From: Candidatus Woesearchaeota archaeon UBA119 | Lineage (GTDB): Archaea; Nanobdellota; Nanobdellia; Woesearchaeales; UBA119 | NCBI GenBank assembly: GCA_002505945.1 | Contig: DAWM01000011.1 | Coordinates: 23,742 to 29,691 of the forward strand | Direction of reading: 5' to 3' | Length of the DNA stretch: 5,950 bases | Shown: positions 1 through 5,450 of the stretch, piece by piece | Layout: every line of letters starts with the position of its first letter | Numbering within the stretch: position 1 is the first letter of the stretch | Notes under the pieces: model-generated | Seen by the model: the letters and a program-made list of their open reading frames with translations, nothing else | Told to the model about the DNA's origin: nothing | Databases searched by the model: none | Translations under genes and position numbers: made by a program

Positions 1-407
1 TGGCTAAAAATGGGCTTAAGCAGGGCAAGGATGGCCTTGAAGTCTATGCAATGTGCGAAGTGCCTTCCAATGCAATTCTGGCTGAGCAATTCTTAGATGT
101 ATTTGATGGTTTTAGCATTGGTACGAATGATTTAACTCAGCTTATTTTGGGCTTGGACAGGGATTCAGGACTTTTAACAGAATTGTATGATGAGGAGAAT
201 CCTGCTGTTGTTGCTATGGTGGAGAAGGTAATCAAGGTAGCGAAAGAGAAGGGCAAGTATATCGGCATTTGTGGTCAGGCCCCTTCAGATAAGCCGAATT
301 TTGTTAAAACCCTAGTAAGGGCGGGAATTGATTCAATCTCTTTGAATCCAGATGCGGTTATCAAGACCAAGATGCTTGTATCTAAGCTTGAGAATGAGAA
401 TCCTTGA
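1..407 (+). CDS. ppsA: Phosphoenolpyruvate synthase, C-terminal part (5' truncated by window edge)
   Basis: The reading frame is open from base 3 with no start in view, so the gene begins upstream; 134 residues are visible. They match the end of the C-terminal PEP-binding TIM-barrel domain of PEP synthase (ATP + pyruvate + water to PEP + AMP + phosphate), a cytosolic gluconeogenic enzyme. Visible hallmarks are MCEVPSN (from base 51), GFSIGTNDLTQ, LGLDRDSG, and GICGQAPSD, whose cysteine (codon 270-272) corresponds to the catalytic proton-donor Cys of the family. The closing SISLNPDAVIKT is also typical of PpsA. Family members are about 750-800 residues, so roughly 80% of the protein, including the ATP-grasp and phospho-histidine domains, lies outside. 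Pyruvate phosphate dikinase shares this fold, but these motifs read as PpsA. The stop codon overlaps the ribosome-binding site of the next gene, so the two are probably cotranscribed. Confidence 0.95.
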   Translation, partial: AKNGLKQGKDGLEVYAMCEVPSNAILAEQFLDVFDGFSIGTNDLTQLILGLDRDSGLLTELYDEENPAVVAMVEKVIKVAKEKGKYIGICGQAPSDKPNFVKTLVRAGIDSISLNPDAVIKTKMLVSKLENENP

Positions 408-411
408 GGAG
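406..411 (+). promoter_or_regulatory. Shine-Dalgarno site of the aldolase gene
   Basis: GAGGAG overlaps the ppsA stop codon and ends 6 nt before the ATG at 418. This is good spacing and supports that start. It also suggests that aldolase translation depends on the ppsA transcript, because the 10-nt gap leaves no room for a promoter. Confidence 0.75.
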
Positions 412-417
412 TTTTAG

Positions 418-1209
418 ATGTTTCAGGATAAACTTTTAGGAAGAAAGGGCAGAACCCTTATCTTGGCGTATGATCACGGCTTAGAACATGGTCCTACTGA
501 TTTTAATATACGTTCTGTTGATCCTGATTTTGTGTTTGATTTGGCTGTTAAGGCTAAGGTAAACGGTATAGCGGTTCTTCCTGGCGTAGCTGAAGAGTAT
601 GGAAAGAAGTATGGCTTTTATGTGCCTTTAATAGTAAAACTTAATGGAAAATCTTATTTGCCTGAGGGTGAACCATATTCTTCTCAATTCTGTTCTGTTA
701 AGAGAGCAATATCATTGGGTGCTTCTGCTGTGGGATACACAATATATCTTGGCAGCCAGTATGAGGCAAGGATGCTCAAGGAATTCGGAAGGATTGTAGA
801 AGAGGCGCATTCAAGACATATCCCTGCGGTGGCGTGGGTTTATCCAAGAGGGCAAGCTGTCAAAGATGAGCTTTCTACAGAAACCTTGGCGTATGCTGCA
901 AGAACGGGATTGGAACTAGGGGCTGATTTGGTTAAGTTGAAATATAATAACGATGTTGAGGGTTTTAAATGGGTTGTAAGGAATGCAGGGATGGTTGATG
1001 TGGTTGTTGCAGGTGGAGAAAAGCATCAAGATTATCTGTCTTTTCTTCGAATGGTAAAGAATACATTGGAAGCAGGAGCAAAGGGGGTTGCTGTAGGCAG
1101 GAATGTATGGCAGAGCGAAAATCCTTTAGGAATTCTAGAGGCTTTGAGCAAGCTTATTTTCCACGACGTGCCTCCTGAGAAAGCTATCTCTTATTTGACA
1201 CATGCGTAA
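418..1209 (+). CDS. Fructose-1,6-bisphosphate aldolase, archaeal class I (DhnA family)
   Basis: A 263-residue protein, the usual length of archaeal class I aldolase. It catalyses reversible condensation of dihydroxyacetone phosphate and glyceraldehyde 3-phosphate through a lysine Schiff base. Landmarks in order are AYDHGLEHGP (17-26; Asp19 is the likely catalytic acid), WVYPRG (140-145; Tyr142 matches the catalytic Tyr of the Thermoproteus tenax enzyme), GADLVKLKY (168-176; Lys173 is the probable Schiff-base lysine by spacing from Tyr142, with Lys175 the alternative), and phosphate-binding AGGEKH (198-203) and GVAVGRNVWQ. The main alternative is the paralogous aminodideoxyheptulosonate synthase of aromatic amino acid synthesis. 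The EHGP motif after the first Asp-His and the neighbouring ppsA favour the aldolase. The start is set by the strong Shine-Dalgarno site. In archaea lacking a classical fructose bisphosphatase, aldolases of other types can be bifunctional; nothing here shows that activity. Confidence 0.92.
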   Translation: MFQDKLLGRKGRTLILAYDHGLEHGPTDFNIRSVDPDFVFDLAVKAKVNGIAVLPGVAEEYGKKYGFYVPLIVKLNGKSYLPEGEPYSSQFCSVKRAISLGASAVGYTIYLGSQYEARMLKEFGRIVEEAHSRHIPAVAWVYPRGQAVKDELSTETLAYAARTGLELGADLVKLKYNNDVEGFKWVVRNAGMVDVVVAGGEKHQDYLSFLRMVKNTLEAGAKGVAVGRNVWQSENPLGILEALSKLIFHDVPPEKAISYLTHA

Positions 1210-1273
1210 TAATGTTTCTCTGGGCTTAAATAACCGAATTCTTGTAACCTTCATATGCTTTCATTAGATAATC

Positions 1274-1283
1274 TTTATTAATA
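1274..1283 (+). promoter_or_regulatory. Candidate archaeal TATA box for the primase gene
   Basis: The AT-rich stretch TTTATTAATA is centred about 26 nt upstream of the ATG at 1304, and no Shine-Dalgarno sequence lies before that ATG. Archaeal TATA boxes sit about 26-27 nt before the transcription start, so the transcript would begin at or next to the ATG and be leaderless. The position in a 94-nt spacer between unrelated genes fits a separate promoter. A TFB recognition element is not clear. Confidence 0.5.
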
Positions 1284-1303
1284 ATCCTTTCTAACTATTC
1301 AAT

Positions 1304-3040
1304 ATGTTATCCATATCTACATTGCTCCGATTTTATAAGCATCCTTTAGTGCAAAAGCTTATTGCTTGGCATTCTGCTGGCAAAGAAGTTGGAGTTAAGA
1401 TGCTCCAGGGGCATTTTGCTAAAAGACCGAATGCTATAGAGTATCCTTCTGATGTTATTGAGTTTGCTAAGAACAGGGCTTCTTCTTTTCATATCTCTGA
1501 AGAACATTGGAAGAACCCCTGGGCTTTGTCCTCTTCTTTGAAGAGGAAAGAGTTGGATGAATTGAGAGACGGGTGGGATTTGGTTCTGGATTTGGATTTT
1601 CCAGTATGGGAACCTACGAAGTTAATTACACACTTTGTAATCAGAGCCTTGAGAGATCATGGTATCAATTCCATCTCATGTAAATTCTCAGGAAACAAAG
1701 GGTTTCATGTAGGGGTGCCGTTTAAGGCGTTTCCCTCTAGCGTGCTTAACCAGAAAACAACTGACCTTTTTCCAGAGGGCCCTAAGAAGATAATGAATTA
1801 TATTGTGAATTATATTGATAATAGGGAAAAGGGTTATCCTTTATCTAAGCAGATACTCAAATCAAAGGAGTTTCAGCTCTTTATGAAAGAGAATCCTACG
1901 GAAGGGAAGAAACTAATCTTGGATGTTTGCGCGAATTGTGGTCGTATCCTTAATTATAAACCCCAAAAGAAGATTATCTATAAGTGTCAGGGCTGCGGAA
2001 AGGAGATTCAGGGCGGAGAAGAGCCTTACAAAATCTGCCCAAATTGCTCAAGGGTAATGAAGAGGATAGAGTTTGAAGTAAACAACAAGTGTGATTCCTG
2101 CGGTTCTGAAGAGAGGGAGCAGAAAATCAACCTAGCGATTGATGAGATTCTTATTGCTTCTCGTCATCTTTATAGAGCACCTTATTCTCTTCATGAAAAA
2201 TCAGGGTTGGTTTCCTTGCCCATTGACCCTGATTCTGTGTTAGAGTTTGATAAGAAGCGTTGTAGTCCAGAGGCAGTTCTGGATATCTTGGATGGGCTTA
2301 AGAGCAAGGATGAAGAAGAGTTTTTCAATTCCCTTAGGACAAGGGGTTTATTGTTCTTGGATTCTTATTTTGCACAGCCTGGAGAAGCATCTTCTCTTAT
2401 AAGGGAAGCTTTTGACTTTGATAAGCAGAATTCCACTACTGAATTCTCAACCCCCGCCCAAAAGGCTGCTAGGGCTACTCGAGAAGGAAAAGGGTATAAG
2501 ATTTATGAGGATACAGGAGAGCGGTTTGATGAGCAGACCTTTCCTCCGTGTATAAAGATGGCATTGAAAGGGGTCTCAGATGGCCGTAAGAGGCTGCTTT
2601 TTATTCTGTTTAACTTCTTAAGGGCTTCAGGATGGAATATTGATGATATCCAAAGGAAAATTGAGGAGTGGAATGAGAAGAATGAGGAGCCGCTTAGGCC
2701 TGGATTGATAAAAGGTCATTTTGAGTATCATCGTAAAAGGAAGCTAATCCTACCTCCTAATTGTAATTCTTCGGGTTATTATAAAGATATGGGTATTTGT
2801 CATCCTGATAACATCTGCAGCAGAATAAAAAATCCTGCAACATACCCAAAGGTGTATTCAAAGGTTTATTTGAGTAAGAAATCCAAAGGCAAGGGTAAAA
2901 GAAAGGCCAGAAAGAAGGCTGTTGAAGGCAGTAAAGGTAATAAAAGTAATAAAGGCTATAAAGGGAAAATCAAGCAGGAAGATAGCTCAAAAGAGAAAAA
3001 ACAGGACAAGGAACAAGGCAAAGATACCAATTCTTCTTGA
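1304..3040 (+). CDS. Single-chain DNA primase: PriS-like catalytic domain fused to PriL iron-sulfur domain
   Basis: A 578-residue archaeo-eukaryotic primase that should make primers for DNA replication. Residues 1-310 are PriS-like: WDLVLDLDF gives the metal-binding pair Asp96/Asp98; SGNKGFH (129-135) is motif II with His135; and the Asp280 region followed by YRAPYSLHEKSG (290-301) is motif III. Between motifs II and III is an insertion with four CxxC pairs (Cys209/212, 228/231, 245/248, 263/266), probably two zinc sites. Residues 412-515 match the C-terminal 4Fe-4S domain of PriL: PPC (Cys416), PNC (Cys487), GIC (Cys499), Cys505 and NPATY. The helical N-terminal domain of PriL, which normally docks PriS, is absent. 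Residues 522-578 form a Lys/Gly/Ser-rich tail, probably disordered and nucleic-acid binding. The ATG is chosen because a TATA-like box lies about 26 nt upstream. Fused minimal primases are known in Nanoarchaeum equitans; this one appears to be of that general class. Confidence 0.9.
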   Translation: MLSISTLLRFYKHPLVQKLIAWHSAGKEVGVKMLQGHFAKRPNAIEYPSDVIEFAKNRASSFHISEEHWKNPWALSSSLKRKELDELRDGWDLVLDLDFPVWEPTKLITHFVIRALRDHGINSISCKFSGNKGFHVGVPFKAFPSSVLNQKTTDLFPEGPKKIMNYIVNYIDNREKGYPLSKQILKSKEFQLFMKENPTEGKKLILDVCANCGRILNYKPQKKIIYKCQGCGKEIQGGEEPYKICPNCSRVMKRIEFEVNNKCDSCGSEEREQKINLAIDEILIASRHLYRAPYSLHEKSGLVSLPIDPDSVLEFDKKRCSPEAVLDILDGLKSKDEEEFFNSLRTRGLLFLDSYFAQPGEASSLIREAFDFDKQNSTTEFSTPAQKAARATREGKGYKIYEDTGERFDEQTFPPCIKMALKGVSDGRKRLLFILFNFLRASGWNIDDIQRKIEEWNEKNEEPLRPGLIKGHFEYHRKRKLILPPNCNSSGYYKDMGICHPDNICSRIKNPATYPKVYSKVYLSKKSKGKGKRKARKKAVEGSKGNKSNKGYKGKIKQEDSSKEKKQDKEQGKDTNSS

Positions 3041-3063
3041 GAAGCGATGAATTCCACCAAAAC

Positions 3064-3072
3064 TTTTATAAA
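3064..3072 (+). promoter_or_regulatory. Candidate TATA box in the spacer after the primase
   Basis: TTTTATAAA is close to the archaeal TATA consensus. By normal spacing it would start transcription near 3094, just before the inverted repeat at 3103-3125, giving either a leader of about 230 nt on rpl3 or a separate small RNA. A second AT-rich candidate (CTTAATATAT, 3093-3102) abuts the inverted repeat directly. Confidence 0.35.
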
Positions 3073-3102
3073 GCGGATGGATATCCCCTTTTCTTAATAT
3101 AT

Positions 3103-3125
3103 GTGCTTAAAATTCTTTTAAGCAC
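3103..3125. repeat. Perfect 10-bp inverted repeat with 3-nt loop
   Basis: GTGCTTAAAA at 3103-3112 is exactly complementary to TTTTAAGCAC at 3116-3125, separated by TTC, and a T-G wobble could extend the stem by one pair. As RNA it forms a compact hairpin; as DNA it is a dyad typical of a dimeric regulator's operator. It follows directly after a TATA-like stretch. A role in ending primase transcription is possible but unsupported, because archaeal terminators usually rely on T-runs rather than hairpins. Confidence 0.7.
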
Positions 3126-3295
3126 GAAAAGGCATAGAGTGGTAAGCAAGACCTGCAAAAAGACCCGTGCTTTTACATTGAGCTTTTGCATATGTGTGGT
3201 TTTAAGGAAAGGTCTTAATTTCCAGGATTGTTTGCTACTTCTATCTCAAGTTGATATTCAGGCGTATTTGAGCTTGTGTTGGTTGGCTCAGTGCG

Positions 3296-3306
3296 TTTTA
3301 TAGTTT
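3296..3306 (+). promoter_or_regulatory. Candidate TATA box for the ribosomal operon
   Basis: TTTTATAGTTT begins 27 nt before the rpl3 ATG at 3323, and no clear Shine-Dalgarno site precedes that ATG. As with the primase, the geometry suggests a leaderless or nearly leaderless transcript. It is the most rpl3-proximal of the spacer's TATA candidates. Confidence 0.45.
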
Positions 3307-3322
3307 ATTGGATTGATGTAAG

Positions 3323-4321
3323 ATGCCTAAAAGAACAAATCCCAGACACGGAAGTATGCAGTTTTGGCCGAGGAAAAGGGCTTCAGGAGTTATGCCTAGG
3401 GTTAGGTCTTGGAAGATTGGACAAGAACCAAATCTGAGTGGCTTTATAGGGTATAAAGTAGGGATGTGCCATGTGATGGCTAAGGATACTCTAAAATCTT
3501 CCCTTACAAAAGGTGATACTATTTCTGTCCCAGCTACAATCTTGGAGTGTCCCCCAATGCGAATTGCTGCTGCAAGGGTTTATGCTCAGGATGAGTTTGG
3601 CAATAACCGTGTTATTAACACCATTGTTCTCTCATCCGATAAGGTTATTAAGCATGGGGGTTTCAAGCCCTTATCCAAAGATTCCCTTTCTTCTAACATC
3701 AAAAAACTTCAACAAATTACCTCTGATTCTTCATCAAACGCCAAAGAAATCCGATTGGTTGTTTTCTCAAACATCTCAAAAGGCTTTTTGTCCCGAAAGG
3801 TTCCTCTTTTTTTGGAGGTGCCTATTGCGAAAGACATCCAATCTGCTGTTTCTTTTATTTCAGATAAGATTGATAAGGATATCAAGGTTTCTGATGTATT
3901 CTCAGAGGGGGGATATGCAGATGTGCATGGAATTACTAAAGGCAAAGGTGTTTCCGGTCCAGTGAAGAGGTTCGGAATCTCTATTAGGGCTAAGAAGTCA
4001 GAAAAAACCAAGAGAGGTCCTGGCTCTTTAGGTCCTTGGACTGGCGAAGGCCCTGTAATGTATAGGGTTGCTCATGCAGGTCAAATGGGGTTCTTTCAGA
4101 GGGTTGATTATAATAAATACATATTAAAGATAGATTCTGATCCTAATAAAATCAATAATAAGAGCGGTTTCCATAGGTATGGCAAGGTAAAGCACGAGTA
4201 CCTTTTAATAAAGGGATCTGTGCAAGGTCCTGCTAAAAGACCTATCGTTTTGAGTTTTCCAATCAGAATTCATCCTACAAAGGAGAAGTTTAAGGTAGAG
4301 GTAAAGGAAGTAATTGTTTGA
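3323..4321 (+). CDS. rpl3: Large-subunit ribosomal protein uL3 (L3)
   Basis: A 332-residue archaeal/eukaryotic-type uL3, which binds 23S rRNA near the peptidyl-transferase centre and the factor-binding region and nucleates early 50S assembly. Hallmarks are the N-terminal HGSMQFWPRKRA (9-20), GFIGYKVGMCHV (40-51), the ILECPPMRI segment (73-81), HGITKGKGVSGPVKRFG (202-218), and LGPWTGEGPV (236-245), in which Trp239 is the likely tip of the loop reaching toward the catalytic centre. AHAGQMGFFQRVDYN (250-264) and the C-terminal KRPIVLSFPIR follow. Length is normal for archaea (about 330-350), slightly short. It is the first gene of the S10-type cluster; its stop codon overlaps the GAGG preceding rpl4, so the genes are cotranscribed. 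Confidence 0.97.
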   Translation: MPKRTNPRHGSMQFWPRKRASGVMPRVRSWKIGQEPNLSGFIGYKVGMCHVMAKDTLKSSLTKGDTISVPATILECPPMRIAAARVYAQDEFGNNRVINTIVLSSDKVIKHGGFKPLSKDSLSSNIKKLQQITSDSSSNAKEIRLVVFSNISKGFLSRKVPLFLEVPIAKDIQSAVSFISDKIDKDIKVSDVFSEGGYADVHGITKGKGVSGPVKRFGISIRAKKSEKTKRGPGSLGPWTGEGPVMYRVAHAGQMGFFQRVDYNKYILKIDSDPNKINNKSGFHRYGKVKHEYLLIKGSVQGPAKRPIVLSFPIRIHPTKEKFKVEVKEVIV

Positions 4322-4323
4322 GG
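4320..4323 (+). promoter_or_regulatory. Shine-Dalgarno site of rpl4
   Basis: GAGG overlaps the rpl3 stop codon and lies 10 nt before the ATG at 4334. Two in-frame TTG codons (4328 and 4331) lie between. The first is too close to be served by it; the ATG is the simplest start. Confidence 0.5.
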
Positions 4324-4333
4324 TTGATTGTTG

Positions 4334-5140
4334 ATGAAAACAAAGGTTATTGGGATTCAAGGGAAGGAGACTAAGAGTATAGACTTGCCTATTCAGTTTG
4401 ATGAATCTTACAGACCTGATCTCATAAGAAGGGCTTTCAGGGCTTATTCAGCGAACAACCGCCAGAAATATGGTGCTTATCCTCGGGCTGGGATGAGACA
4501 TAGTGCTGAAATCTCTAGGAGAAGAAGAGAATATAGAGGTTCTTATGGATATGGTATATCTAGAGTGCAAAGAAAGGTAATGAGCCGAAGAGGTAGAAGG
4601 CTGTTCTGGGTAGGTGCTGTTGTGCCTGGAACTGTTGGTGGAAGAAGGGCTCATCCCCCCAAGTCCTCAAAGAACTGGAAAATCAATCTCAATAAGAAAG
4701 AAAGAAGAAAAGCTATCCGCTCTGCTTTGGCTGCAACATTGTCAAAGGATATTGTCATTCGGAGAGGACATAAGTTAAATAAAAATTATCCTTTTGTGTT
4801 GTCTGATGATTTTGAAGGCATAAAAAAGACTAAAGAATTGTTAGAGTTTTTTCAGAAGATAGGCTTTGGGGATGAATTGAAGAGAGTTTCCTCAAAGAAA
4901 GTAAGAGCAGGGAAAGGAAAGGCTCGAGGAAGGGTGTATAAGAAAAAGAAAGGTCCTTTGATAATTGTTGGAGAAAATTGTCCTATGATAAAAGCGGCTA
5001 AGAATATTCCAGGGGTTGATGTTGCTGATGTGAAGCATCTCAATATGGGGTTGTTGGCTCCCGGCGGCCATGCTGGAAGATTAGCTTTTTTTACAGAAAA
5101 AGCGATTAAGATTATGAAAGAGGAGAACTTGTTTAAGTGA
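4334..5140 (+). CDS. rpl4: Large-subunit ribosomal protein uL4 (L4)
   Basis: From the ATG this is 268 residues, normal for archaeal uL4 (family L4/L1e). The protein binds domain I of 23S rRNA and sends a long loop into the nascent-peptide exit tunnel. That loop is visible as the Arg/Gly-rich segment around residues 44-110 (GAYPRAGMRHSAEISRRR, then VVPGTVGGRRAHPPK). Other landmarks are the N-terminal IDLPIQF (16-22), FRAYSANNRQKYG (35-47), the basic RAGKGKARGR (191-200), and the C-terminal LNMGLLAPGGHAGRL (236-250). A TTG at 4328 in the same frame would add two residues, but the ATG with an upstream GAGG is preferred. The stop codon is shared with the possible GTG start of rpl23 (4-nt overlap), implying translational coupling. 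Confidence 0.96.
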   Translation: MKTKVIGIQGKETKSIDLPIQFDESYRPDLIRRAFRAYSANNRQKYGAYPRAGMRHSAEISRRRREYRGSYGYGISRVQRKVMSRRGRRLFWVGAVVPGTVGGRRAHPPKSSKNWKINLNKKERRKAIRSALAATLSKDIVIRRGHKLNKNYPFVLSDDFEGIKKTKELLEFFQKIGFGDELKRVSSKKVRAGKGKARGRVYKKKKGPLIIVGENCPMIKAAKNIPGVDVADVKHLNMGLLAPGGHAGRLAFFTEKAIKIMKEENLFK

Positions 5141-5403
5141 TTCAAATGGAGAAACAGATTATCCAATATCCTGTAGCGACTGAAAAGGCCATTAGGCTGA
5201 TGCAGACAGAGAATAAACTGGTCTTTGTGGTAGATGGAAGAGCCACTAAGAATGACATCAAGAAGGATTTGGAGAGACTTTTTGGCGTAAAGGTAGTGGC
5301 TGTAAAAACCTTTTTCACTCCAAAGGGAGAGAAGAAAGCGGTTATAAAACTTCATTCAGATAACTTAGCGATGGATGTGGCTACAAAGCTTGGCATCCTA
5401 TAA
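5137..5403 (+). CDS. rpl23: Large-subunit ribosomal protein uL23 (L23)
   Basis: A protein of 88 residues from the GTG, or 85 from the ATG at 5146. uL23 sits beside the exit tunnel and is the docking site for signal recognition particle. Family features are YPVATEKA (11-18), LVFVVDGRATKNDIKKDLERLFG (28-50, described by position) and FTPKGEKKAVIKL (60-72). The start is ambiguous. AGGAG at 5121-5125 lies 11 nt before the GTG, which overlaps the rpl4 stop as GTGA. The ATG at 5146 matches the N-terminus of archaeal homologues better (MEKQIIQYP) and has GTGAT, complementary to the 16S rRNA tail, 4 nt upstream. I report the longer form; the ATG form is about as likely. Confidence 0.93.
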   Translation: MIQMEKQIIQYPVATEKAIRLMQTENKLVFVVDGRATKNDIKKDLERLFGVKVVAVKTFFTPKGEKKAVIKLHSDNLAMDVATKLGIL

Positions 5404-5438
5404 GATAATTCATAAATTGTTAAGAAAGATAAAATAAT

Positions 5439-5445
5439 GGTGATT
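5439..5445 (+). promoter_or_regulatory. Shine-Dalgarno-like site of rpl2
   Basis: GGTGATT matches the right-hand half of the archaeal GGAGGTGAT Shine-Dalgarno consensus and ends 5 nt before the ATG at 5451. It supports that ATG over the out-of-frame ATG at 5437. The 47-nt gap from rpl23 is AT-rich, with weak TATA-like stretches, so an internal promoter cannot be excluded. Confidence 0.45.
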
Positions 5446-5450
5446 AAGCG

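Larger units (their letters stand above)
3041..3322 (+). other. Non-coding spacer upstream of rpl3, possibly a structured leader
   Basis: These 282 bases separate the primase from the ribosomal operon. I see no tRNA, rRNA or recognisable protein. A TTG-started 88-codon frame (3037-3303) runs through it but looks like chance. The stretch holds TATA-like boxes near 3064, 3093 and 3296, a perfect 10-bp inverted repeat at 3103-3125, and further complementary segments: 3120-3126 with 3166-3172, 3148-3154 with 3210-3216, 3154-3160 with 3184-3190, and 3206-3210 with 3219-3223. Several of these exclude one another. It may be a long 5' leader of the ribosomal operon, a small RNA gene, or simply a promoter region with chance pairing. 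Confidence 0.6.

Noticed and set aside
418..1209. Aminodideoxyheptulosonate synthase (aromatic pathway) as an alternative for the DhnA-family enzyme
   Set aside because: The DHGLEHGP motif, the 263-residue length and linkage to ppsA fit the aldolase better, although the two families are paralogous.
3047..3097. Short ATG-started frame of 16 codons just after the primase stop
   Set aside because: A TATA-like box lies inside it, it has no ribosome-binding site, and the product is not recognisable.
3037..3303. Open frame of 88 codons starting at TTG across the primase-rpl3 spacer
   Set aside because: It has a rare start codon, no Shine-Dalgarno site, and a Cys/Leu-rich product unlike any family I know. 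It spans the candidate TATA boxes and inverted repeat. Most likely a chance frame.
3041..3322. tRNA, or box C/D guide RNA, in the spacer
   Set aside because: No T-loop GTTCRA motif or acceptor-stem pairing on either strand. The closest C-box match (GCGATGA near 3043) has a mismatch and no suitable D box nearby.
3513..3965. Long + strand frame inside rpl3 in another phase
   Set aside because: Entirely inside the confident uL3 coding sequence; its composition is that of a shifted frame.
3709..4011. Antisense frame within rpl3
   Set aside because: Shadow of uL3 codons; no start signal or family resemblance.
4448..4654. Antisense frame within rpl4
   Set aside because: Ser/Arg/Thr-rich complement of the arginine-rich uL4 loop; no independent support.
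4852..5355. Antisense frame of 167 codons across rpl4 and rpl23
   Set aside because: It covers two confident ribosomal genes on the other strand. The hydrophobic stretches are complements of Lys-rich codons, not evidence of a membrane protein.
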